A stretch of 64,000 nucleotides of DNA from Diadophis punctatus similis. Lineage: Eukaryota > Chordata > Lepidosauria > Squamata > Dipsadidae. The stretch lies in NCBI GenBank assembly GCA_023053685.1, contig JALIGW010000016.1, positions 15,228,973 to 15,292,972 of the forward strand, given 5' to 3'. Made by a program: the position numbers and the translations under genes. Positions 54,650 through 64,000 of the stretch are shown piece after piece (position 1 is the first letter of the stretch; each line of letters starts with the position of its first letter). The notes under the pieces are model-generated. The model was given only the letters and a program-made list of their open reading frames with translations, was not told the DNA's origin and ran no database searches.

Positions 54650-55099
54650 GAAGAGAGCAAAGGGTCCCTGGAGGGGTGTGCATCCAAAATGTCGAGATGT
54701 CAGTCATGACTGGGTGACTGAAGTTCTGTCCCCTCTTTTATCTGCATCACATTTGCATTTACCTGCATATAAAAAAGGGTAAAGGCTTTGACTCTGTGAT
54801 TGAACAGGCCATCTTGACTTTTCGGAGCCGTCCCCCCACCCTCCCCCGCAGAGACTCCTGGCAGAGAGAGAAGGACGGTATGCCAGCTTCTCACAATGGG
54901 AGCATCTTTAGAAACCTGCAGGAGACGGTCTCTCAAATAGAACTTTAAAGGTTAAACAAACACTTGAAGTGCAGAAAGCAGCTGGGAACCATTGTAGGGT
55001 TTCCAACGGAAGCAGCAAATAATCCGTCTGTTTTGCATTGGCCAAATTTCTACATTTTATAGCAATTGCACTGTCCAATGGTCAGACTATTGCAAGATA
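54650..55099. other. FAT3 intron, nothing recognised
   Basis: Unassigned intronic sequence. Confidence 0.4.
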
Positions 55100-55107
55100 T
55101 TCCACAT

Positions 55108-55523
55108 CAGGGGTGTCAAACTCAAGGCCTGGGGCCCGGATCAGGCCTGCAGGGTGTTTAGATCTGGCCCGCAGGCCCCGCCCTGGAAACAGCGAAGGAC
55201 CAGACAGCGGTGCTTCTGCCAGTTAAAACAGAGCTCGGGAGGGCCGCATGCACCGCCCCAGCTCCGTTTTCACTGGCAGAGGGTTGCAGGAGGCTGTCGC
55301 AGCCGAAAACAGAGCTCGGGAGCCCGTTTTCACTGGCAGAGTGCTCGGGCCACCAGAGGCACCCCGACACGAGTGATGTCGAGCTGGCCATGCCTACCCT
55401 GCCCCCCCCCGAGGTCAAACAGAACCCCGATGTGGCCTCAATGAAATTTAATTTAATTTAATTTAATTTATTGTATATCTATGCCGCCCAACTCCCGAAG
55501 GACTCTGGAGTTTGACCCACCTG
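55108..55523 (+). mobile_element. hAT element (GTGTCAAACTC family) with an inserted LINE tail
   Basis: It begins CAGGGGTGTCAAACTC and ends GGAGTTTGACCCACCTG, with flanks TTCCACAT and TTCTACAT (one change). At 55446-55508 it contains a (TTTAA)n tract followed by GCCGCCCAACTCCCGAAGG, the antisense L2-like LINE terminus. Confidence 0.85.
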
Positions 55524-55749
55524 TTCTACATGACGCTTGGAAGCTTCAACTGGTGCAGCTATGACTCTGGTCATTTGCAATCCTTTTAGAGGGTCGTTGA
55601 AGCACTTGGAGGTTTATCTGTGTCCTCAGGGTCACCTGAGTGGTGCTCCTGGTTCCTGTAGTCTGCAATTTTTTCCCCTCTGGAAATCCATTCCTATTCC
55701 CACACCATTCAAAAGGTGTTCATCCCAAATTGTATAGCTAAAAGTCTGT

Positions 55750-55875
55750 AGAGATTCTCAGTCATCCAGGTCACGGTTGTCCCAAATGTGCTTTTTCAGG
55801 AGGCAACTGGACTTTCTGGTTTTTTCTTTTGAAAACATTTTGCTTCTCATCCAAGAAGCTTCTTCAGCTATGGGC
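55750..55875 (-). mobile_element. Possible Penelope-like element end
   Basis: On the minus strand it reads AGCTGAAGAAGCTTCTTGGA, TGAGAAGCAAAATGTTTTC, then CCAGAAAGTCCAGTTGCC and CCTGGATGACTGAGAATC. These words belong to a family common in fish, frogs and squamates that I associate with Penelope-like elements. Confidence 0.4.
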
Positions 55876-56379
55876 TGTTGTTCGGGGGACTGAGGGTACA
55901 GCCGTACTAGTGGGTGGAAGGCCATTTGTTTAACCATTCCCAAGAGAAATAAATAACTTTTTGGAGGCAAATAACTTTTAGCCAAATAGGACAGTGCTTA
56001 ACCCATTAAGTGGGCAGAGACCATTTTGAAGCCACATCAAGGGCGGTGGCCATTTTGGATGCCCTTTCTTGCCGGTGGCTATTTTTAAGGCCTAATAAGG
56101 GCAGCGGCCATGTTGAAAGACCAACTAAGGGCAACTGCCATCTTGTTGGCCTCATTTAAGGGCAGTGGCCATTTTAAGTGACTGTTTGGACCTACTAATT
56201 TACCCAGGCCTTTCTGAGGCCTACCTTGTTGGCAGAGCCTTAAATAAATATGGATACTGTTATTCGAATTGAGCTGACAAAAAAAAAAATCAGACTAGCT
56301 GTCTGTAGGTCTGCCTCGAGAGTACCTGTTAAAGCATGTTCAGGTATTCATATATGACAATAACAAGCTAAACATATCA
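55876..56379. repeat. Degenerate tandem repeat (GGCCATTTT words)
   Basis: From about 56010 to 56185 a diverged unit of about 37 bp recurs five times, each with GGGC(A/G)GTGGCCAT(T/C)TT-like sequence. The remainder is unassigned. Confidence 0.6.
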
Positions 56380-56392
56380 ACTTAGAATAAAG

Positions 56393-57505
56393 TGACCAGA
56401 TTTTTTTTTTTTAGGCGGGACACCGACGGGGGGCGGGGCCGCCTGGACGCCGCAATTTGAGTTTTGCCCTCTGCGCATGCGCAGAACGCTGCGCATGCGC
56501 AGAGGGCAAAAGACGGCTAATGTCGTCGTCCAGGTGGGGGGGGAGGCGGGAGGCCTTTCCTCGTCTCCCGCCTCCCCTTCGGGAGCCGGCAGTGGCTTGG
56601 GCTGGCTTGGGAAGGGGAGCAGCCCCCAGCGTCTCTTGGCTCTCCTCCCTCCCCCCCCGCCCGGGGGTCCCGCGCCGCCTGCTGACCTTGCGCACGTCCT
56701 GCAGGCACTCGAGGACGGCCAGGTTGGGCCCAGCCGCAGGGGCAGGGGCAGCAGCAGCAGCAGCAGGCTTCTGAGCTCGGGCCGGCGCTGGCTCAGCCGG
56801 CCGGGGCCGCCGACGCAGCCTTCCCGCCGCCGGGGCAGCCGGGACTGGGGGTCCAGCCGCAGGGGCAGCAGCAGCAGCAGCAGCAGCAGCAGGCCTCTCA
56901 GCTCGGGCCGGCCGTGGGCGGCGTTGGCGGCGGGCGGGCGTCCCGCGTTGACTCCGGCGGCGGCGGCGGCTGGAAGCTGGCGGAAGAGCCGGCTCTGAAT
57001 TTCACACCGGCTCTTCCGCCAGCTTCCAGCCGCCGCCGCCGGAGTCAACGCAGGACGCCCGCCCGCCGCCAACGCCGCCCACGGCCGGCCCGAGCTGAGA
57101 GGCCTGCTGCTGCTGCTGCTGCTGCCCCTGTGGCTGGACCCCCAGTCCCGGCTGCCCCGGCGGCGGGAAGGCTGCGTCGGCGGCCCCGGCCAGCTGAGCC
57201 AGTGCCGGCCCGAGGGCCATCTTGGATGCGATTCCTTCGCTCGGGCAGCCCCGCCCACCGCGACGCCGGCCGTTTCGAGAGGGCGGGGCTGCATCAGGCG
57301 CCTCTTCACCGCCCTCCAGTGCCCGCCAAAAGTTTAACTCCTCCCCCCAATCTCGCACGCCGCCCTTTCAGGCCGATTTTTTGAAAGAATGCCCTAGTCG
57401 TGCATTCTTTCAAAAAATCGGGACTTTTTAGAGGACGGGCGGGACGCGGGACAAATCATGAAAAAGCGGGTCTGTCCCGCCAAAATCGGGACGTCTGGTC
57501 ACCTT
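56393..57505. mobile_element. GC-rich foldback element (GTGACCAGA...TCTGGTCAC)
   Basis: The inverted ends are TGACCAGATTTT and ACGTCTGGTCA. The flanks share a 14-bp direct repeat with one change (56379-56392, 57506-57519). Its core is a long inverted repeat centred near 57000, with arms of roughly 210 bp (about 56775-56993 and 57008-57217). It is very GC- and CpG-rich, with (CAG)n and (CTG)n tracts in opposite arms. Two perfect TGCGCATGCGCA palindromes lie at 56472-56483 and 56490-56501. The long open frames across it (Ala/Gly/Arg/Ser- or Leu/Arg-rich) are composition artefacts. The hAT assignment is likely but the exact target duplication is ambiguous. Confidence 0.75.
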
Positions 57506-58380
57506 AACTTAGAATGAAGATTCTATCTATATTTTAAAAATGGCTTGAACAAGGGCTTTCAGCAGAATTTAGAAGTAGTAAGTTACAGACCTCACATAAA
57601 AGGAACAAATGAGCCTAGTGCCTGCCTCACTGTGATCACCTGGGACATAACACCCCTGTCCAGAAGAAGTGGGATCATACTACAACTTTGTCTTCCTTTT
57701 TTTTTTTTTGCCCCAAATGAACACTTTCTGCTTCTTGTGTTGCTTCTCCTTGAACCAAGTTTCATATCCCTGGATTTTAGCCTAAGGTCTCCCAACGACA
57801 CTGCAGTAAATCCAAACCATAAATTAAAACCCCCACGAATCAATAATTCATATAGACGTACATGCACCTACGCACACCTACACAGGCAGTCATTAAATTG
57901 GCCAGGAAGGCAGGAAGGAAGGAACTTATAATACACAAATTGGTGCCCTTTCATTGCCTCACCAAATAGGCGGAATGAGATGAATGGCCCTAATAAATCA
58001 TTTTTGGGAATATTAGCCTAGCAAAGGTGGCTTGGATGTCAACCATATCTGCGTATCAGCATTAGTAATAAAACCATCAAATGGCCCTTCGGGGATTTTT
58101 CCCTAGACTTGCAGTCACAGTTCCTGAATGCAAAAAGACTGCCTCGCCCACCCCATCCAGGGGAACGTTTAGTTAGAAGGATTACATTTCAGGATCATTT
58201 GAGCAAAATGGTAGATTTATTAAAATATTACTTCCTACAGCTCCCGCCACACTGGGATCACTTCCAAGGCTTTTTGCTGTTTCAGCAATGAATGTTTCAG
58301 GCAAGCCTTGATTGGTGTAACAGATGACAACGACAAAGTCATCTGAATTGAATTCTACTGACATACAGACATGAGCAGAC
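57506..58380. other. FAT3 intron, nothing recognised
   Basis: Unassigned intronic sequence with a poly-T run near 57698. Confidence 0.4.
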
Positions 58381-58465
58381 ATACAGTAAAAGTATGTCTG
58401 CTCAGATAATAAATACATTTATTGTAAATGTATTTATTATCTGAGCAGACATACTTTTACTGTAT
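58381..58465. repeat. Perfect inverted repeat, 41-bp arms, 3-nt loop
   Basis: The arms 58381-58421 and 58425-58465 are exact reverse complements separated by TTG. The arms include AGTATGTCTGCTCAG and AATAAATACATTTA. There is no terminal-repeat signature of the MITE families seen elsewhere in the window. Confidence 0.97.
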
Positions 58466-58487
58466 ATACTGACCAATATATTTATTA

Positions 58488-58879
58488 CAGAAAGTCCTTG
58501 ACTTGCAACGGTTCATTCAAAGTTACAACGACACTGGAAAAAGCGAACGGTCACTGTTTTTCACACTTACGACCCGTTGCACTTACGACCCCATGGTCGC
58601 ATGATCAAAATTCAGATGCTTGGCAACTGGTTTCACATTTATGACGGTTGCCGTGTCCTGGGGTCATGCGATCCGCTTTTGCGACCTTCTGACAAGCAAA
58701 GTCAGTGGCGAAGCCAGATTCACTTAATAACCTGGTTACTAACTTAACCATTGCAGCGATTCACTTAACAACTATAGCAAGAAAGGTCATAAACTGTTGG
58801 GCAAAGTTCACTTAACAACTGTTTGGCTTAGCAACAGAAATTTTGAGCTCAATTGCAGTCATAAGTCGAGGATTACCTG
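58488..58879 (+). mobile_element. Tigger-like MITE
   Basis: It begins CAGAAAGTCCTTGACTTGC and ends GTCGAGGATTACCTG. A TA precedes the left end, whereas the right side has TT. Confidence 0.85.
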
Positions 58880-59597
58880 TTCCACACTTATTACAGGAGG
58901 AGGAGGAGGAGGGGGAGAAGAAGAAGAGGAGGAGAAGGTACTACTACTTGTGTAGAGCGCAAAAGTAAATACATTTGAAGGAATTCATAATCTGTCCTTT
59001 TTTTATTATTACCAGGCCATGCTCTGCTCTGCAAGTGTATTGCAATAGCTTGATCGTAAAAGTTAGAATAAATGAGCAGAGACCTGGAAAGGCAATGACC
59101 CACGTAATAAGGGGTTGCTGAAAATTACTCTTTTGGTTTATTGCTCCAAAGTCTTTTCTCTAGAAATGAGAGAAAGGAAGGAGAATGTCTGGAGTAAAGG
59201 GAGTGAGAATTATGAGCCTGCTCTGCATTTTACAATAGGTGCTGTTAAGGTTTTGGCCTTGCTTATGGTTGAATGTGGCTCTTGTTTTCGCCTGTGGCTT
59301 CAGCAAATAGGCGTAAATTGAACTAAACTATAAGCTGGAGGAACTTGACCCCTTATGTGTTAGTAAATTAGCACTTCCCCATGTAGAACTGTACCATGTG
59401 ACTTGAAGAGTGTTTGAATCAGCTCCTGTCAGAACACATTCCAGAAAAGCTCGTAATTGGGGAAAGTTTTTAGCGGCCAGGAAATGTCAATACTTCTTTT
59501 TCAGGAATGTACATATTTTATATGCGTATATTTGGCCAAAATGTTTAATCAGCTTTGGCTATAGTCGGTCCCTGAGATATTATTGGTCTCTGAGATA
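58880..59597. other. FAT3 intron, mostly unassigned
   Basis: It contains a (GGA)n-rich run at 58895-58937. No other feature is recognised. Confidence 0.4.
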
Positions 59598-59817
59598 TTA
59601 GCAATAGCACTTATATACCGCTTTACAGCCCTCTCTGAGCGGTTTACAGAGTCAGCATATTGTCCCCCTAACAATCTGGATCTTCATTTTACCCACCTCG
59701 GAAGGATGAGTCAACCTTTAAGCCTGGTGAGATTCGAATTGCCAAAATTGCAGGCAGCCGGCAGCCAGCAGTGGTAGTCTGCAGTACTGCATTCTAACCA
59801 CTGCGCCAACGCGGCTC
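59598..59817 (-). mobile_element. Sauria-type SINE, antisense
   Basis: It starts TTAGCAATAGCACTTATATA and ends with the tRNA-like CATTCTAACCACTGCGCC. It is nearly full length. Confidence 0.87.
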
Positions 59818-60190
59818 ATACAGCTGACAGGATTAACAATAAGTCATTCAACTTCAGCACAGACTGACACTGAATTAACCCACACCAGGAATTTTAATTA
59901 TGGGTTTGATCACAATTTGTTATACAGACCATACTAGTACAATTGACCCATTACACTAAGCCACAATGGTGGTTTCAAACATCATACCTGGGCATAAACA
60001 AACCAACCACATTAACATTGGTGGCATTTGTGAATTAGGACATATGATGCTATTTGGGTTGCATATGCAAATTGTTATCTGTATTGCATGATCTGCAACT
60101 TGCTATTTTTTTAAAAAAATAAACCTGTGTAAATTTCTGCCTTCCAAAACCCTCAAAGGAGCTTAGCGTCAGAGCATACCAAATTCCTTT
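59818..60190. other. FAT3 intron, nothing recognised
   Basis: Unassigned intronic sequence. Confidence 0.4.
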
Positions 60191-60579
60191 ATGTAGTCCT
60201 CAACTTATGACCACGACTGAGCCCAAAATTTCCTTTGCTAATAAGCAAGACAGTTGGTAAATGAGTTTTGCCCCATTTTATGACCTTCCTTGCCACAGTT
60301 CTTAAGTGAATCATTGTAGTTGTTAAGTCAATAACATGGTTGTTAAGTGAATCCGGCTTCCCCATTGACACTGCATGTCAGAAAGTGATCCCATGAACCC
60401 CGGGATACTGCAACCGTCATAAATATGAACCGGTTGCTAAGCATCTGACTTTTGATCATGTGACCATGGGGATGCCGCAATGGTCATTAGTGTGAAAAAC
60501 GGTCGTAAGTCACTTTTTTCAGGGCTGTTGTAACTTTGAACGGTCACTAAATGAATCGTTGTAAGTCGAGGACTACCTG
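60191..60579 (-). mobile_element. Tigger-like MITE, antisense
   Basis: It begins ATGTAGTCCTCAACTTATG and ends GTCGAGGACTACCTG. It has the full internal order of the family in reverse orientation. Confidence 0.85.
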
Positions 60580-60658
60580 TGTACCAAATTGTATATTGTC
60601 CCTTCGCACAGCATAGGAAACTAGGGAGTCCTATTAATCTACCTCAATTGGTCTACAC

Positions 60659-60783
60659 CAGGCCTGTCAAACTGGCGGCCCGTGGGCCGGATGTGTCATG
60701 TGCAGGCCACGCCCACCCCGGCTCCGCGAAGGCAAAAAACCATCACATTATGTCACGAGACGTGATTGAGTTTGACAGCCGTG
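60659..60783 (+). mobile_element. Short hAT element (CTGTCAAACT family, 125 bp)
   Basis: It begins CAGGCCTGTCAAACT and ends GAGTTTGACAGCCGTG, with perfect 8-bp duplication GTCTACAC (60651-60658, 60784-60791) and central TA. Confidence 0.92.
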
Positions 60784-60964
60784 GTCTACACCATTCACAT
60801 CACATCTACCTAGTCTTAATGAAACTGCAGAGATCAAGGCCTTAAGCTCAGATTTTCTGCATAAAAGGCACTTTCTCCACCATAGTTTTAAAACACCTAC
60901 TGCAATAGCTGTTACAAAGCTACTTAAGTTTACCTCACACAGAACACTCTACTCCCCACCTTTT

Positions 60965-61445
60965 AGATGGATTAGCAGAGTTGGAAGGGATCTTGTAGAT
61001 CATCTAGTCCAACCCCCCGCCCAAGCAGGAGACCCTACACCATTTCTGACAAAAGGCATTCCAATCTCTTCTTGAAAGCCTCCAGTGATGAAGCTCCCAC
61101 AACTTCTGGAGGCAAGCTGTTCCACTGCTTGATTGCTCTCACTGTCAGAAAATGTCTCCTTATTTCTAGGTTGAATCTCTCCTTGATCAGTTTCCATCCA
61201 TTATTCCTAGTGTGGCCTTCGGGTGCTTTGGAAAATAGCTTGATCCCCTCCTCTCTGTGGCAGCCCCTCAAATATTGGAAGACTGCTATCATGTCTCCCC
61301 TGGTCCTTCTCTTCACTAGACTAGCCATGCCCAGTTCCTGTAACCGTTCTTCATACAGTATGTTTTAGTCTCCAGTCCCCTAAACATCCTGCTTGCTCTT
61401 CTCTGTACTTTTTCTGGAGTCTCAACCTTTGTCCTTCTGGACAAT
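60965..61445 (-). mobile_element. CR1 LINE 3' end, antisense
   Basis: On the minus strand it encodes KRRTRGDMIAVFQYLRGC and continues to the CR1 terminus CTAGATGATCTACAAGATCC. It is diverged and 5' truncated. It is the reverse of the family copy at 6975-7750. Confidence 0.85.
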
Positions 61446-61939
61446 CTCTAATTCTTTAAAGTGGGGTTTAGACAGTAGGGTCACTTTGACATATCTTGCA
61501 TATCGAAAGGGCCAAGATCAAAATTAGACATAGGTCTGGGTAACTTTCTTTTCTTTTTTTAAATGGTAGAACCCCACCTTCTGCATGCTCCTAGCACTGC
61601 AGTATTTTCTAGAAGCTGTTCCTCCACTGCAGCCATTTCTGAACTGACCTGGCCACTACACATGTTAAATAATTACATGGTTATTACACAAATCTGCCTC
61701 CAATGAAATCCTGGTGTTGCTATTAGCATGAAGGTTATTTTGGTTGCGAAAGGAAAGAAAAAGCCAAGAAATCTGGCCGTCTCATACTTTGCCAAAAGCA
61801 AGATGGGTTTTTTCCTTTGGGAAGAATAAAAGCCAAACTTCATTTTTGCTGCTATCACTGGATCGCAGGTCCGTTAGAAGGAAAAGCCTAAATCTTCTCC
61901 GTAGCTAAATCTATTGTAAAAATTCTTCTACATCCTTGG
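61446..61939. other. FAT3 intron, nothing recognised
   Basis: Unassigned intronic sequence. Confidence 0.4.
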
Positions 61940-61947
61940 CCTTAGCA

Positions 61948-62877
61948 CAGGGGTGTCAAACTCAATTTCATTGAGGGCCGCATCGGGGTGGTATTTGACC
62001 TTGGGGAGCCAGGCTGGGCATGGCTGTGGTGGCCAGCTCAACGTCACTCATGTCAGGGGCACCTATGGTGGACCGAGCGCTCTGCCAGAGAAAACGGGCT
62101 CCTGAACTCCGCTTTTGGCTGCAATGGCCTCCTGCAATTCTCTGCCAAAACGGAGTTCAGGAGGGCTGGGCTACACACGCCTTCCCGAGCTCCATTTTCA
62201 CTGGCAGAGGAACTGCGGGCCGGTCCTTTGCTGTTTCCAGGGTGGCCTCACGGGCTGCATCGAAGCACCCCACGGGCCAGATCCAGCTCACAGCAGTGGT
62301 GGGTTCCTACCGGTGCGGTCCACTCTATAGCACCAGTAGCGGCCTGCTGGTGACATCACAGTACTGGTGCGGTTGGTTGCCGGTGCCTGGGTGCCGCCAT
62401 TTTTTTAAAAAAAATTATTTTTTTTAAAAAAAATTTCTTCTGCGCATGCCCAGAAGCCGAGCTTCCGGCACTGCGCATGCGCTGCCTTCCTACCCCACAG
62501 TGAGTCCAAGCAGGGGAGGATGGCTGAGGGAGCGCGTGAGACCCTGAAAGAACGGGCGGCAGGGGCTATCTCCATTCCCCTCCCTTCAGCAGTCCGAGAA
62601 GCCACGAACGCGCGGTGATGATCCTAGGCATTTTCGCATGTTTGAGGCTTCTCGAGCTGCTGAGGGGAGAGGGAATGGGCGGCAGGACCTATCTCAGTTC
62701 CCCTCCCTTCAGCAGTCCAAGAAGCCACGCCCACCAGGTCACATTGCCGGCAAGCCACGCCCACCTGGTCACATGGCTGGAAAGCCACACCCACAAAATA
62801 AGCCACGCCCACAGAGTGGTAGTAAAAAAAATTAGGAACCCGCCCCTGGCTCACAGGTATTGAGTTTGACACCCCTG
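61948..62877 (+). mobile_element. hAT element (GTGTCAAACTC family), split by a second hAT
   Basis: It begins CAGGGGTGTCAAACTC and ends GAGTTTGACACCCCTG, with perfect duplication CCTTAGCA (61940-61947, 62878-62885) and central TA. It is interrupted at 62294-62848 by an element of the other hAT class. Confidence 0.94.
62294..62848 (+). mobile_element. Non-autonomous hAT element (GTGGGTTCC family), nested
   Basis: It begins CAGTGGTGGGTTCC and ends AGGAACCCGCCCCTG, with perfect duplication GCTCACAG (62286-62293, 62849-62856) inside the host element. It is related to 11711-12119 but has internal duplications (the CTTCAGCAGTCC region and GCCACGCCCACC units). Confidence 0.93.
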
Positions 62878-63141
62878 CCTTAGCAGATACCATAGTGAGG
62901 TAGAAAATAAGTTACTCTGTCTTGCTGTTGCCCTTTTACTCATCCTGAAGTTTATTTTAATTAAAAAAATGCACTTCATAGAACCTGTGGTTTCACTCTC
63001 AAAATTGGAAAGGTTGGATTTTTCTTGCTGAAACAAGAACATTTCCAATTGAGCCTAAAGGGAGAGAAACATATAATCCAGAAAAAAGAAAGAAAGAAAG
63101 AAACCCAACCTGGGGGAAAAGATAAAACTGATTTTAATTAC

Positions 63142-63299
63142 CTTCAGAATTATACAGGGATTTGCTCTGGTGTACATTATAATTCCGTTGCTTTGCAGAG
63201 TCCTTAGACGGAGACCTAATTTGAATTCTTCATTCTTGCTATTTTCAGAAACCCGGTATTTGATGTAACTATTCCCAGCAAAGCTCAGGGAAGTGTGTC
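63142..63299 (-). CDS. FAT3: FAT3 exon: laminin G first half
   Basis: A 158-nt exon on the minus strand with acceptor GGTTATTTCAG and donor TGAAG followed by GTAATT. It starts with two bases that complete a codon from an exon outside the window and ends in phase 0. It encodes [14 protein letters not shown], then [29 protein letters not shown], the first beta strands of the laminin G domain. It is the most 5' FAT3 exon visible. The remaining exons, including the long cadherin array, lie to the right of the window. Confidence 0.95.
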
Positions 63300-63519
63300 C
63301 TGAAATAACCATTTAGAAAACAGATTACAGAGTTTTTATTTTGTGCCTTCTGAAACCAAACATTGGAGATTATCCAATCCTTTACACCAAGGAGAAAAGG
63401 AAAGTTAATTAAGGAAGATGCTTGGTTAACAAGGCAGATAAAGAAGAATCTTAAAAAAAAAAATAAACCACAACTTTGACAGTTTAAAAACATGCTCCTG
63501 TAGTATGCACACCTTATGC
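63300..63519. other. FAT3 intron, nothing recognised
   Basis: A short unassigned intronic stretch. Confidence 0.4.
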
Positions 63520-64000
63520 CAGGGGTGTCAAACTCGATTTCATTGAGGGCTGCATCAGGGTTGTGTTTGATCTCCGGGGGGGGGGGGGGGGGGGGTTGTG
63601 TGTGTGTGGTCAGAGTGGGCATGGCCAGTTTGACATCACTTAGCAATAGCAATAGCACTTAGACTTATATACCGCTTCATAGTGCTTTACAGCCCTCTCT
63701 AAGCGGTTTACAGAGTTCAGCATATTGCCCCCAACAATCTGGGTCCTCATTTTACCGACCTCGGAAGGATGGAAGGCTGAGTCAACCTTGAGCCGGTGAG
63801 ATTTGAACAGCTGAACTGCTGAACTAGCAGTAGCCTGCAGTGCTGCATTTAACCACTGCACCGTCTCGGCTCTTTTGAGGGTTGCAGGAGGCCGTTGCAG
63901 CCGGAAACGGAGCTTGGGAGCCCATTTTCACTGGCAGAGCTCTTGGGCCGCCACAGGCGCCCCCGACACAAGTGACATCAAGCTGGCCATGCCCACCCTG
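63520..64000. mobile_element. GTGTCAAACTC-family hAT copy, rearranged, runs off the edge
   Basis: It begins CAGGGGTGTCAAACTC with left flank CCTTATGC. A run of about 20 G follows near 63575. A SINE interrupts it at 63651-63872. After the SINE the body continues in the opposite orientation (GAGGGTTGCAGGAGGCC, then AAGTGACATCAAGCTGGCC), so the copy is rearranged or two copies meet. The right end is outside the window. Confidence 0.75.
63651..63872 (-). mobile_element. Sauria-type SINE, antisense, nested in a hAT element
   Basis: It starts GCAATAGCACTTAGACTTA and ends with the tRNA-like GCATTTAACCACTGCACCG. It is complete or nearly so. Confidence 0.88.

Noticed and set aside
56377..57309. 310-codon minus-strand frame rich in Arg, Pro, Leu and Gly
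   Set aside because: It crosses both arms of a GC-rich palindrome and a transposon terminus. Composition explains the lack of stops, and no splice context or conserved domain is seen.
58381..58465. MicroRNA precursor
   Set aside because: A perfect 41-bp stem with a 3-nt loop is unlike a typical microRNA hairpin. I kept it as an observation without assigning an RNA gene.

Overview
This window is vertebrate nuclear DNA, most likely from a squamate reptile and probably an advanced snake. The evidence is the repeat mixture: a Bov-B LINE 3' end, a tRNA-derived SINE with a Bov-B-like tail, Sauria-type SINEs, CR1 and L2-like LINE 3' ends, and AGAAT/ATTCT microsatellites joined to a LINE-like tail (a combination known from colubroid snakes). 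There is no bacterial, plasmid or viral gene organisation.

The only protein-coding gene I can support is the 3' part of FAT3 (FAT atypical cadherin 3), on the minus strand. Eight exons can be placed with consensus splice sites and matching phases. In transcript order they are 63299-63142 (laminin G, first half), 50767-50299 (laminin G, second half, plus the start of an EGF), 40958-40805 (EGF), 38471-37819 (calcium-binding EGF, transmembrane helix, juxtamembrane tail), 32460-32347, 29099-29040 and 16547-16512 (three small intracellular exons), and 15390-14768 (C-terminal exon ending in a Q-T-Q-V PDZ ligand). The extracellular cadherin repeats lie beyond the right edge. The 3' UTR extends left from 14767; its end is not resolved. 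Positions 1 to about 8,690 look intergenic.

Introns and flanks are packed with transposable elements. At least 27 short terminal-inverted-repeat elements have 8-bp target-site duplications, marking them as non-autonomous hAT elements. They fall into two groups: one with TA at the centre of the duplication (Buster-like) and one without (Ac-like). TA-flanked Tigger/mariner-like MITEs, palindromic snap-back MITEs, a solo LTR and an internally deleted L1-like copy are also present.

The most striking object is a minisatellite of about 89 copies of a 41-bp unit (32764-36416). It sits inside a hAT element that is itself inserted in a Tigger-like MITE, within the FAT3 intron just upstream of an intracellular exon. 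It produces very long open reading frames in every forward frame, which I interpret as an artefact of stop-free repeats rather than a gene.

The other leading observations are the symmetric phase-1 cassette architecture of the FAT3 intracellular exons, a perfect 41-bp-arm hairpin at 58381-58465, a 268-bp near-perfect palindromic element at 44724-44991, a GC-rich foldback element at 56393-57505, and repeated NRF1-like palindromes carried by the mobile elements.
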